Shown: positions 38,621 through 47,204 of the stretch, one piece after another
Layout of the letters: each line of letters opens with the position of its first letter
Numbering within the stretch: the stretch's first letter is position 1
NCBI RefSeq assembly: GCF_022669055.1
Contig: NZ_JAJMLW010000001.1
Coordinates: forward strand, 1,054,001 to 1,118,000
DNA: 64,000 nucleotides
Direction: 5' to 3'
Source: Adlercreutzia faecimuris
GTDB taxonomy: Bacteria; Actinomycetota; Coriobacteriia; Coriobacteriales; Eggerthellaceae
Notes under the pieces: model-generated
Seen by the model: the letters and a program-made list of their open reading frames with translations, nothing else
Told to the model about the DNA's origin: nothing
The model's database searches: none
Position numbers and translations under genes: made by a program

Positions 38621-40003
38621 CTACTCCCCGAACCAGGCCGCCGTCAGGGCGCGCACGCCGGGGGCGATGTCCTCCTCGGCGATGGCCGAGAACCCCACCA
38701 GCACGCAGCCGGCCGGCGCGGCGGACGCGCGGGCCCAGTAGCGCTTCGTGCCGTACACCGCCACGCCCCCGGCGCGCGCCGCCTCGATCAGCTCCTCCTC
38801 CGTCCTCCCGTCGCGCACGCGCACGAGCAGGTGCAGCCCCGTGCCGTTCTCCAGCACGTCCACGCGATCCCCCATCTCCTCGCGCAGCGCGCCGGTGAGC
38901 GCCTCGTACTTGCGGCGGTTGCGCACCTGGATGCGCCGGAGGTGCCGATCCCACCCGTCGTGCATGAACTGCCCGAGCACCGCCTGGTTGAGCCACGGCA
39001 CCTCGGCGTAGGCCCCCTCGAAGACGGCCCGCCACCGCTCGAGCAGCGTCGGCGGCAGCATCAGGTAGTTCATGCGCAGGGCGGGGGAGAGCGACTTGGA
39101 GAACGTCCCCATGTACGCCACGCGCCCGTCCCGATCCATGGTGGCCAGGGGCGGCAGGGCCCGCTCGCGGTAGCGGAAGTCGCGGCAGTAGTCGTCCTCC
39201 AGGATGAAGGCGTCGCGGTCGCGTGCCCATTCCAGCAGCCGGGCGCGCAGCGCCGCCGGCATGACCTGGCAGGTGGGGAACTGGCTCGAGGGCGTCACGT
39301 AGGCGAGCCGCGCGCCGCTGGCGTCCAGGTCGTCCAGGAAGTGGGCGTAGTCGTCGCCCACGCGGCACGGCGCCACGGCGAACCGCGCGCGCTCGACGGC
39401 GGCGCGCACCCCGCCGTAGCCCGGATCCTCCATGGCCACCACGTCGCGCGGGTCGAACAGCGCGAGCAGATTGCGCACGCCGCTGCACGTGCCGCCCTGG
39501 ATGATCACCTGGTCGGGCGTGCAGTCGATGCCGCGCTGGGTGGTCAGGCGCCACGCCACCTCGGCGCGCAGCTCCGGCTCGCCGGCCGGGTCGTTGTAGG
39601 CGTCGCATCCGACGCCCTCCACCGACAGCAGGACGTCGTCGGTGAGGGCGCGCCAGGCCGCGGCGGGGAAGGTGCCCGGCTCGAGGTCACCGTAGGTGAA
39701 GTCGTAGCGGGCGCATGGCGCGGGCTCGCCCAGCATCACGGGCCGCTCAGGCGCGCTCGGCGACACTAGCGCCAGGTCGCAGGCCACGTACCCCGACCCG
39801 GGGCGGCTGGCGACGTAGCCCTCGGCCACGAGCATCCGGTAGGCGGCCTCCACGGTGTTGCGCGAGCAGCCCACGTCGTCGGCCAGGCCGCGGATGGAGG
39901 GGAGCCTGCTGCCCGGTGGGTAGGCCCCCGTCTCCACCCCGTCGTGGATCTGCCGGTAGATCTGCTGGTAGATGGGCTCGTCAGACCGCTCGTCGATGTG
40001 CAT
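38621..40003 (-). CDS. MocR/PdxR-type GntR regulator with aminotransferase domain
   Basis: 460 residues from ATG 40003 (GGGAGGGAG upstream). N-terminal GntR winged helix (IYQQIYRQIHDGVETGAYPP, RNTVEAAYRMLVAEGYV), linker, then a class-I aminotransferase fold with the PLP lysine in GTFSKSLSPALRM and VILEDDYCRDFRY-like ILEDDYCRDFRY. MocR proteins sense PLP or amino compounds and often regulate a divergent neighbour, here the nap-nrf operon starting 181 bp away. That link is inference only. Confidence 0.85.
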   Translation of the reverse strand: MHIDERSDEPIYQQIYRQIHDGVETGAYPPGSRLPSIRGLADDVGCSRNTVEAAYRMLVAEGYVASRPGSGYVACDLALVSPSAPERPVMLGEPAPCARYDFTYGDLEPGTFPAAAWRALTDDVLLSVEGVGCDAYNDPAGEPELRAEVAWRLTTQRGIDCTPDQVIIQGGTCSGVRNLLALFDPRDVVAMEDPGYGGVRAAVERARFAVAPCRVGDDYAHFLDDLDASGARLAYVTPSSQFPTCQVMPAALRARLLEWARDRDAFILEDDYCRDFRYRERALPPLATMDRDGRVAYMGTFSKSLSPALRMNYLMLPPTLLERWRAVFEGAYAEVPWLNQAVLGQFMHDGWDRHLRRIQVRNRRKYEALTGALREEMGDRVDVLENGTGLHLLVRVRDGRTEEELIEAARAGGVAVYGTKRYWARASAAPAGCVLVGFSAIAEEDIAPGVRALTAAWFGE

Positions 40004-40184
40004 GGCGTCGCTCCCTCCCGCGGTAAGCCTCGGGCAACTTTGTGGAGGCCCTGTGGAACCGTCCCCCTCGACCGCCCCAACTGTCCCCATGATTTTAACA
40101 GGCGCCGTCCCTTCCGCCGCCGGCGCGCGGCTTCGTAAGATGCGAGGCGGAAGGGAAGACCGCGCAACTGGGGAGAGGAGGCCC

Positions 40185-40778
40185 ATGGCCCGCATCGGCA
40201 CCATCGCCGCCGTCGGCGCCGCCACGCTGCTGGCCGCCGTCGCCGCCTGGGAGGGCACCCGCCCGCCCGCGGCCCTGCTGCGCCCGCCGGGGGCCGGCGA
40301 GCCCGCCCGCTTCGACGCCCGCTGCATCAAGTGCGGCCGCTGTCTGGAGGCCTGTCCCTACCAGGCCATCCACGTGGCGCCCCTCGCAGCCGGGGTGGCT
40401 GCGGGCACGCCGGCCGTCGACGCGCGGGCCCAGGCCTGCCGGCTGTGCCCCGACTTCCCCTGCATAGCGGCCTGCCCTACCGGCGCCCTCGCGCCGGTGG
40501 AGGGACGCGCGGCGGCCGCCATGGGCACCGCGCGCATCGACGAGGGGCTCTGCCTGTCGTTCAAGGGCATGCGCTGCGAGGTGTGCTACCGCGCCTGCCC
40601 CCTCATCGACGACGCTATCACCATCGACTACCGCCCGCGCGAGGGCGACGCCATCCACGCCGTGTTCGCGCCCGTCGTCCACGAGGGGCGCTGCGCCGGC
40701 TGCGGCCTGTGCGAGCAGCGCTGCCCGGTGAGCGACCCGCGACCCGCCATCGAGGTGGTTCCGACGGGGTTCGCCTGA
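40185..40778 (+). CDS. napG: NapG-like ferredoxin subunit
   Basis: 197 residues, ATG after GGGAGAGGAGG. N-terminal hydrophobic/signal segment, then four CxxCxxCxxxC clusters: CIKCGRCLEACP, CRLCPDFPCIAACP, CEVCYRACP and CAGCGLCEQRCP. Passes electrons from the quinol-oxidising NapH to NapA. First gene of the nap-nrf operon. The signal lacks an obvious twin-Arg. Confidence 0.8.
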   Translation: MARIGTIAAVGAATLLAAVAAWEGTRPPAALLRPPGAGEPARFDARCIKCGRCLEACPYQAIHVAPLAAGVAAGTPAVDARAQACRLCPDFPCIAACPTGALAPVEGRAAAAMGTARIDEGLCLSFKGMRCEVCYRACPLIDDAITIDYRPREGDAIHAVFAPVVHEGRCAGCGLCEQRCPVSDPRPAIEVVPTGFA

Positions 40779-40893
40779 CGGCGCCGCGCCGGCGCCTCCC
40801 GCCCCGGCGGGGAGGCGGCGCGCGGGGCCTCGGGGCCGGCCGGGAGGCAGGGCGCGCGTGGGCGCGCGGGAGCAAGCAAGGAGGAGAGAGCAC

Positions 40894-43446
40894 ATGGAGC
40901 TTACGCGACGGAAGTTCGTGAAGACCACCGCGGTGGCGCTTGCCAGCGCCGCGGCCGCGGGCACCATGGCCACCATGGCCGGCTGTGCCGGCGAGCCCGC
41001 CAAGGGCGGCGCTCAGGCGCCGGCCGGGCAGGGGGACGTCACCCGCACCGTGGGCGTCTGCCGCTTCTGCGGCTGCGGCTGCGGCGTCATCGTCGAGGCC
41101 AGGGACGGACGCCTCGTGTCGGTCACGGGCGATCCGGAAAACGGGTCGAACCGCGGCCTGAACTGCGTGAAGGGCTACTACCTGGCCAGCGCCCTGTACG
41201 GCGACGACCGCCTCACCACGCCGCTTGTCCGCGATGACAAGGCCACCAAGGGCGCGCCGGGCGGCCTGCGCGAGGCCACCTGGGACGAGGCGCTCGACCT
41301 GGTGGCGTCCAAGCTGCGCGAGACGTGGAAGGCCGACAAGAGCCGGCTGGCCTTCTGGGGAAGCGGCCAGCAGCCCATCGTCGAGGGCTACTGCACCGCC
41401 AAGTTCTGGAAGGCGGGCCTGCTCTCCAACAACATCGACCCCAACGCGCGCCTGTGCATGGCCAGCGCCGTCGTCGGCTTCATGAACGTGTTCCAGACCG
41501 ACGAGCCGGCCGGCTGCTACGCCGACATCGACGAGGCTGACGTCTTCGTCACCTGGGGCGCCAACATGGCCGAGGCGCACCCCATGCTCTACTCGCGCCT
41601 GACCGCCCGCAAGCTGGCCGACGACCGCGTGCGCCACTACGACCTGACCACCCTGCGCACCCGCACCTCCGCCAGCGCCGACAAGGTGCTCATGTTCAAG
41701 CCCGGCGCCGATATCGCCATCGCCAACGCCATCGCCAGCTACCTGGTGGAGAACAACCTCTACGACAAGGCCTTCGTCGCCGACCACCTGCAGTTCAAGC
41801 AGGGGACGGAGAACATCGGCAACGCCTTCGAGGACGGCTACGACGCCTCGGAGACGGGCCAGTCGGTCGACGCCGTCACCTCCATCACCTTCGAGGAGTA
41901 CGCCGCGCGCCTGGCCCCCTACACCCTGGAATACGCCGAGGAGGTCTCCGGCGTGCCGGCCGCCGACATCCAGGAGCTGGCCGAGGTGTTCGCCGACAAG
42001 TCGCGCAAGGTGCTCTCCCTGTGGACCATGGGCGTGAACCAGCACAACCGCGGCACGTGGATGAACCACTGCATCTACAACATCCACCTGCTCACCGGCC
42101 GCTACGCGCGCCCCGGTGACGGCGCCTTCTCGCTGACGGGCCAGCCCACGGCCTGCGGCACGGCGCGCGAGGTGGGCACGTTCAGCCACCGGCTGCCGGC
42201 CGACCTGCTGGTGGCCCAGGAGCCGCACCGCCGCTACACCGAGGCTATCTGGAGCCTGCCCGAGGGCTACCTCGACGCCATCGCCAAGCCTGGATTCCAC
42301 ACGGTCAAGATGTTCCGCGAGCTCTCCAAGGGCAACATCGACTTCCTCTGGAGCGCCCACAACAACTGGGCCGTGAGCCTGCCCAACCTCACCCGCTTCC
42401 TCGGCCGCGGCGACAAGAGGGGCGTCATCGACGCGTTCATCTGCGTGTCCGAGGTCTACCCGACGCTTTCCACCCAGTACGCCGACGTGGTGCTGCCCGC
42501 GGCCATGTGGGTAGAGCGCGAGGGCCAGTTCGGCAACGGCGAGCGCCGCACCGCCGTCTTCGAGAAGGCGGTCGACCCGCCGGGAGACGCCCGGTGGGAC
42601 CTGTGGATGCTCATGGAGGTGGCCAAGCGCGTGCTGGCCGGCGAGCAGATCGGCGGGAAGGACGCCTTCGACGTGCTGTTCGGCGCCTGGTACGACCCCG
42701 AGGCCGGCGCGTTCCGCGGCACCGACCGCGAGGTGTCGCGCGCCATCTGGGAGGAGTACCGCACGTTCTCGAACCCGGCGCTCAACGAGGCGGCCGCGGC
42801 CATCAACGAGTCCGCGGGCCTCAAGATGGAGGCCAAGCAGCTGGCCCCCTACGACCTCTACATCGACAACCACGGCCTCACCTGGCCCGTGCGCGAGGTG
42901 GACGGCGAGTGGCTGCCCACCCTGTGGCGCTTCTGCGACGGCCCCCAGGCCGACGGCTTCGACGAGCAGGGCGTCGAGCGCTACGGCGAGCACGACAGGG
43001 CCGGCGGCGTGAGCTTCTACAAGTCGGCTGGCAAGCGCCCCTCGGTGGTGTTCCGCCCCTGGGAGCCCCCGGCCGAGATCCCCGACGACGAGTACCCGTT
43101 CTACCTGTGCACCGGGCGCCTGCTGGAGCACTGGCACACCGGCTCGATGACCCGCCGCATCGCCGAGCTCGACCGCGCGCTGCCCGAGGCGCTCCTCGAC
43201 GTGAACCCGGCCGACTGCGAGCGGCTGGGCGTCAAGGACGGCGACCGCGTGCGCGTCACGTCGCGCTACGGCAGCTGTGACATCACCGTGTCCACCACCG
43301 GGCGTACCGCGCCGCCCGAGGGCATCGTGTTCGCGCCGTTCTTCGCCGAGGAGACGCTCATCAACCTGGTGGTCCAGGACGTGTACTGCCCGCTCTCCAA
43401 GGAGCCGGACTACAAGAAGACCACCGTGTCCATCGAGAAGATCTAG
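40894..43446 (+). CDS. napA: Periplasmic-type nitrate reductase catalytic subunit
   Basis: 850 residues. Tat signal TRRKFVKTTAVALASAAA with a Cys (MAGC) that could be lipidated. [4Fe-4S] motif CRFCGCGCGV...NCVKG. Mo-ligand Cys in ARLCMASAVVGFMNVF (near 187) and the following DEPAGCYADID, both diagnostic of NapA. C-terminal molybdopterin domain (HWHTGSMTRR). Reduces nitrate to nitrite outside the cytoplasmic membrane. The gap upstream (40779-40893) holds only GC-rich inverted repeats and AGGAGGAGAG. Confidence 0.9.
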   Translation: MELTRRKFVKTTAVALASAAAAGTMATMAGCAGEPAKGGAQAPAGQGDVTRTVGVCRFCGCGCGVIVEARDGRLVSVTGDPENGSNRGLNCVKGYYLASALYGDDRLTTPLVRDDKATKGAPGGLREATWDEALDLVASKLRETWKADKSRLAFWGSGQQPIVEGYCTAKFWKAGLLSNNIDPNARLCMASAVVGFMNVFQTDEPAGCYADIDEADVFVTWGANMAEAHPMLYSRLTARKLADDRVRHYDLTTLRTRTSASADKVLMFKPGADIAIANAIASYLVENNLYDKAFVADHLQFKQGTENIGNAFEDGYDASETGQSVDAVTSITFEEYAARLAPYTLEYAEEVSGVPAADIQELAEVFADKSRKVLSLWTMGVNQHNRGTWMNHCIYNIHLLTGRYARPGDGAFSLTGQPTACGTAREVGTFSHRLPADLLVAQEPHRRYTEAIWSLPEGYLDAIAKPGFHTVKMFRELSKGNIDFLWSAHNNWAVSLPNLTRFLGRGDKRGVIDAFICVSEVYPTLSTQYADVVLPAAMWVEREGQFGNGERRTAVFEKAVDPPGDARWDLWMLMEVAKRVLAGEQIGGKDAFDVLFGAWYDPEAGAFRGTDREVSRAIWEEYRTFSNPALNEAAAAINESAGLKMEAKQLAPYDLYIDNHGLTWPVREVDGEWLPTLWRFCDGPQADGFDEQGVERYGEHDRAGGVSFYKSAGKRPSVVFRPWEPPAEIPDDEYPFYLCTGRLLEHWHTGSMTRRIAELDRALPEALLDVNPADCERLGVKDGDRVRVTSRYGSCDITVSTTGRTAPPEGIVFAPFFAEETLINLVVQDVYCPLSKEPDYKKTTVSIEKI

Positions 43447-43457
43447 GGAGGCGGAAG

Positions 43458-43793
43458 ATGAAGAGAAGGATCATCATCGGCGCCGCGGGCGCGCTCCTGG
43501 CTCTCTCGCTGGCCGGCGTGGCCGGATGCGCCGCGCCTGCCGGCCTTGGCGGGGCGGGCGACGCCGCGCGCGCCGCCGGGGAGCCGGCCCTCATGCCGGC
43601 GAGCCACGAGGGTCGCTTCCAGGAGCTCGGCGCCCCCGGCTGCTACGGCTGCCACGGCGCCGGCAAGGATGCCGACTCCCTGCTCGCGCAGGCTCCGGCG
43701 TTGCCGGCGGACCACTACGTCGACGGCGACCCGGCCACCCGCGAGGTGTTCGGCCCCCGCGGCGAGTGCATCACCTGCCACCCGCAGGGCTAG
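43458..43793 (+). CDS. napB: NapB-like dihaem cytochrome c
   Basis: 111 residues. Lipoprotein-type signal ending LAGVAGC, then two haem motifs CYGCH and CITCH. Short, as NapB. Electron donor to NapA. Translationally close to napA (11 bp). Confidence 0.8.
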   Translation: MKRRIIIGAAGALLALSLAGVAGCAAPAGLGGAGDAARAAGEPALMPASHEGRFQELGAPGCYGCHGAGKDADSLLAQAPALPADHYVDGDPATREVFGPRGECITCHPQG

Positions 43794-43801
43794 GAGGGCG
43801 C

Positions 43802-44143
43802 ATGATGGCGAGCGATCAGGTGGCGGTCGGCCCCCGCGGCGTCGACGGGGTCCCGGAGCCGGCGCCCGTGGCATCCGGCGCGCCCACCGCGGGGGAGCCC
43901 GTGGTCATCTCCAGCCTGGTGGTGGAGACGGCCCCGGAGCTTGCCGGGGCCGTGGCCGGCGAGCTGGCGGCGCTCCCGGGCGTGGAGGTGCACGAGCGCC
44001 AGGGCCACAAGCTGGTGGTGACCATCGAGGCCGCCAGCGTGGAGGCATCCCACGCCCGGGCGAGCTCCTTCATCCAGGTGGCGGGCGTGACCGGCGTCAA
44101 CCTGGTGTACTGCAACTTCGAGGACGAGGCGGCGGCCCGCTGA
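43802..44143 (+). CDS. napD: NapD-like maturation chaperone
   Basis: 113 residues. After a ~35-residue variable N-terminus comes the NapD fold: VVISSLVVETAPELAGAVAG, GVEVHERQGHKLVVTIE and GVTGVNLVYCNFED. Binds the NapA Tat signal and delays export until cofactor loading. The N-terminal extension is longer than usual. Confidence 0.75.
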   Translation: MMASDQVAVGPRGVDGVPEPAPVASGAPTAGEPVVISSLVVETAPELAGAVAGELAALPGVEVHERQGHKLVVTIEAASVEASHARASSFIQVAGVTGVNLVYCNFEDEAAAR

Positions 44144-44201
44144 GGCGGGTTGCCCGGATGCGCCCGCCGCGAGGTGCGGGCGACGCGAGAGGAGGGGAGA
44201 G

Positions 44202-45152
44202 ATGGTAAGGGGAACGAGGCCGCGCCGCGGCATCGGGCGCGTCACGGCCGTGCGCCGCGTCGTGCAGTGCGCGGCGCTCGTGCTGTTCTGCCTGCCGCTC
44301 GTGGCGGCGGGCTGGGGCCTGGCGGGCGGCTTCGCCGGCGGCGACGCGGCGGTGCCCACGCCGGCCGAGGGCGTCTTCTACGGTAGCCTGGCCTCCTCGT
44401 CGGTCGGCGGGGTGACGCTGCTCGACCCGCTCGCCGCCCTCCAGGTGGCGGCCGCCTCGCGCGAGCTCGCCCCGGCGCTGCTTGTGGGCGTGCTGCCCGT
44501 CGTGGCGGCCTACGGGCTCATCCGCGGCCGCGCCTTCTGCGGCTGGGTGTGCCCGGTCAACTTGCTGGGCGAGGCCGCCGACTGGCTGCGGGCCCGGCTG
44601 GGGATCGAGGTGCGCGAGCGGGCGGTGCCGCGCCACGCCAAGCTCGGCGTGGCCGCGGGCGTGGTCGCGCTGTCGGCGGTGGCGGGCGTGCCGGTGTTCG
44701 AGTCGTTCAACCCCGTCGGCGCCGTGAACCGCGGCCTGCTGTTCGGCGCGCTGGCCGGCGTGTGGACGCTCGCGGCCGTGCTGGCGTGCGATGTGCTCTG
44801 GGGCCGGCGCGTGTGGTGCCGCGCGCTCTGCCCGATGGGCGGCGTCTACGAGGCCCTCGGCCGCATGGGCCAGGTCAACGTGGCCATCGACCACGATGCC
44901 TGCACCCGCTGCGGCCGCTGCGAGGCCGTCTGCCCGGCCGACCCGGCCATCCTGGCGCCGGCCGTCGACGGGGCCGACGCCATCGTCCGCGCCGGCGACT
45001 GCATGGCCTGCGGCGCCTGCGTGGATGCCTGCCCCGCGGACGCCCTGCGCTTTCGCCTGGGGCGCCCGCGCCGGCCCGCGGCAGCCGGCGCCCCATCGCC
45101 GGCAGCGGCTGACGCCGCGCCGCCTGCGCCCGCCGGCGCAGGCACCGAGTAA
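44202..45152 (+). CDS. napH: NapH-like membrane ferredoxin (quinol dehydrogenase)
   Basis: 316 residues with four or five TM helices. Two conserved CxxxCP motifs near the membrane (FCGWVCPVN, WCRALCPMG) and two C-terminal [4Fe-4S] clusters (CTRCGRCEAVCP, CMACGACVDACP). With NapG it oxidises menaquinol for NapA. Ala/Pro-rich C-terminal tail of ~30 residues is unusual. Confidence 0.85.
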   Translation: MVRGTRPRRGIGRVTAVRRVVQCAALVLFCLPLVAAGWGLAGGFAGGDAAVPTPAEGVFYGSLASSSVGGVTLLDPLAALQVAAASRELAPALLVGVLPVVAAYGLIRGRAFCGWVCPVNLLGEAADWLRARLGIEVRERAVPRHAKLGVAAGVVALSAVAGVPVFESFNPVGAVNRGLLFGALAGVWTLAAVLACDVLWGRRVWCRALCPMGGVYEALGRMGQVNVAIDHDACTRCGRCEAVCPADPAILAPAVDGADAIVRAGDCMACGACVDACPADALRFRLGRPRRPAAAGAPSPAAADAAPPAPAGAGTE

Positions 45153-45167
45153 CACGAGGGAAAGGGA

Positions 45168-46406
45168 GTGACGATGCTCAAGAGCAAGAAGCTGCGCCTC
45201 ACCCTGGCCGCGCTCTGCGCCACGGTGATGGTGGTGGGCCTGGCGGCCTGCGCGCCGCGGGCGAACAACCCCGCGGCCCCCGAGGCCGACCTGACGCCCG
45301 CAGAGGATCGCTTCGGCGTCATCAAGGCCGAGGAGTGGGCGGGGCTCTACCCGCACCAGTACGAGACATGGAGGGCCAACGAGGCCAACTCGCCGGAATC
45401 CGGCAAGGACGACTACCTGGAGACGTACCCCGCGCTCAGGACCATGTACAAGGGCTACGGGTTCGCCAAGGGCTATGACGAGGCGGCGTCCCACAGCTAC
45501 ACGCTGCGATCCATCGCCGAGACCCCGCGCGTGACCGACGCCACCCTCGCCAACTGCATCACCTGCAAGACCCCCCAGTTCACCGCCCTGGTGAACGAGG
45601 AGGGCGACGGCGTCTACGCCGAGAAGTTCAGCGAGCTCATCGTCCAGTTCGACGAGCCCGTCAGCTGCTACAACTGCCACGGCAACGACCCGACCGCCCT
45701 CGAGGTGACCTCCGGCTTCTACCGCGCCTCCCTGGGCGACGCCGCCGAGTCCACGCCCCTCGAGGCCCAGGTGTGCGGCCAGTGCCACAACGAGTACTAC
45801 TTCAACGCCGACAAGGTGACGAGCAACCCCTACGATGGCCTGGCGGGCATGGACGCCGAGGCGATGCTCGCCTTCTACGACTCCATCGGCTTCAAGGACT
45901 GGGAGCACCCGGACACGGGCGCCCCGCTGCTCAAGGCCCAGCACCCCGAGTTCGAGACCGTCTACGGCGGCCGCCAGTCGCACATGGCCGCGGCCGGCTT
46001 CAGCTGCGCCGACTGCCACATGGCCACGATGGAGACCGAGGGCGGCGCGCGCTACGCGTCCCACGACCTGGTGAGCCCGCTCGAGAGCCCCGAGCTCATG
46101 GAGAAGTGCTCGCTGTGCCATGACGACCTTGCCGGCGAGGTGGCAGGCTGGCAGAAGGAGGTCACCGATCGCGAGCAGGCCATCTCGCGTGACATCGTCC
46201 GATACATCGAGGCCCTGGCCGCCGCCCGTGACGCCCTCGACCCCGACACCCTGGCCCGCGCCCAGCAGATCCACCGCCACGCGCAGTTCTACTGGGACTA
46301 CGTGATGGTGGAGAACAGCGAGGGCGCCCACAACCCCGAGGCCGCCCACGCCAACCTCGACAAGGCCGAGGCGCTCCTGGCCGAGGGCTTCGCCCTCTTG
46401 GCCTAG
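45168..46406 (+). CDS. nrfA: Cytochrome c nitrite reductase (ammonia-forming)
   Basis: 412 residues. Lipoprotein/Sec signal with LAAC. Catalytic haem site CITCK (near 131-135) and four CxxCH sites (CYNCH, CGQCH, CADCH, CSLCH). The AQHPEFE calcium-site motif and SHMAAAGFSCADCH are NrfA features. Six-electron reduction of nitrite to ammonium. Located right after napH in the same direction, spacing 15 bp. Confidence 0.93.
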   Translation: MTMLKSKKLRLTLAALCATVMVVGLAACAPRANNPAAPEADLTPAEDRFGVIKAEEWAGLYPHQYETWRANEANSPESGKDDYLETYPALRTMYKGYGFAKGYDEAASHSYTLRSIAETPRVTDATLANCITCKTPQFTALVNEEGDGVYAEKFSELIVQFDEPVSCYNCHGNDPTALEVTSGFYRASLGDAAESTPLEAQVCGQCHNEYYFNADKVTSNPYDGLAGMDAEAMLAFYDSIGFKDWEHPDTGAPLLKAQHPEFETVYGGRQSHMAAAGFSCADCHMATMETEGGARYASHDLVSPLESPELMEKCSLCHDDLAGEVAGWQKEVTDREQAISRDIVRYIEALAAARDALDPDTLARAQQIHRHAQFYWDYVMVENSEGAHNPEAAHANLDKAEALLAEGFALLA

Positions 46407-46424
46407 GCGGAAGGAGGAGACGAC

Positions 46425-47129
46425 ATGACCGACGAGAAGAATAACGCCGTCCCCGGCGCGCCCGCGTCCTCGCCTGCTGCCAGGCGGGTGCCGCGCAGCC
46501 GTCGCAAGCTGGCGGTCGCCGGGGCCGTGGTGGCCGCGGTGGTCGTCGCGGCCGGCGCCGGGTTCTGGGTATGGCACGAGCAGCCGAGCTTCTGCAACGC
46601 CATCTGCCACGCGCCGCAGGATCCCATCAACGCCACCTACGACGGCGAGCCGGGCCAGGCGGGCCTGGACAAGTGGGGAAACCCGGTCGATGACATGGGA
46701 GACCTCATGGTGGTCCAGCACAAGCAGGCGGGCCTCACGTGCCTGTCGTGCCATGAGCCCACCTTGGGCCAGCAGGTAACCGAGGGGCTGCACTGGGTGA
46801 GCGGCGACTTCGAGTACCCGCTTGACGAGCGCTCGCTCACTGACCTCAACCACTACCTGCAGAAGGACGATCCCGAGTCGTTCTGCCTGAACGAGGGCTG
46901 CCACAACATGACCCGCGACGACCTGGCGGCCGCGACCACGGCTCTGGGGAAGCGGAACCCCCACGCCACCGAGGTACGTCACGAGCAGATCGAGTGCGGC
47001 GAGTGCCACAAGTCCCACCGCCAGTCGGTGAACGCCTGCAGCCGCTGCCACGACGACGCGCCCATCCCCGACGGCTGGCTCGGCGCCCATGAGGCCGCCC
47101 AGCTCGACGCGAGCGGGTTTCCGTACTAG
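46425..47129 (+). CDS. nrfH: NrfH-type membrane cytochrome with unusual haem motifs
   Basis: 234 residues. N-terminal TM anchor (~28-50), then five Cys/His haem-type motifs: CNAICH (CxxxCH), CLSCH, CLNEGCH (CxxxxCH), CGECH and CSRCH. NrfH/NapC proteins usually have four canonical CxxCH. Would pass menaquinol electrons to NrfA. It follows nrfA, the reverse of the common nrfHA order. Last gene of the operon, ended by the hairpin at ~47153-47182. Confidence 0.85.
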   Translation: MTDEKNNAVPGAPASSPAARRVPRSRRKLAVAGAVVAAVVVAAGAGFWVWHEQPSFCNAICHAPQDPINATYDGEPGQAGLDKWGNPVDDMGDLMVVQHKQAGLTCLSCHEPTLGQQVTEGLHWVSGDFEYPLDERSLTDLNHYLQKDDPESFCLNEGCHNMTRDDLAAATTALGKRNPHATEVRHEQIECGECHKSHRQSVNACSRCHDDAPIPDGWLGAHEAAQLDASGFPY

Positions 47130-47152
47130 CGCGCGAGGGCGCGGCTCTCGGG

Positions 47153-47182
47153 AGGGGACGCCCCGCGGGGCGCCCCCGTCCC
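47153..47182. terminator. Terminator between nrfH and apbE
   Basis: GGGGACGCCCCG folds onto CGGGGCGCCCCCGTCC (core palindrome CGCCCCGCGGGGCG). Placed between convergent genes. Confidence 0.6.
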
Positions 47183-47204
47183 TCGCGTTCGGGGGCGGGC
47201 CCGG

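Noticed and set aside
40618-43137. 839-codon minus-strand frame opposite napA
   Set aside because: Shadow of napA, which is certain from Mo and Fe-S motifs.
44097-47090. 997-codon minus-strand frame opposite napH-nrfA-nrfH
   Set aside because: Overlaps genes with clear haem and Fe-S motifs; its own protein shows no recognisable fold.
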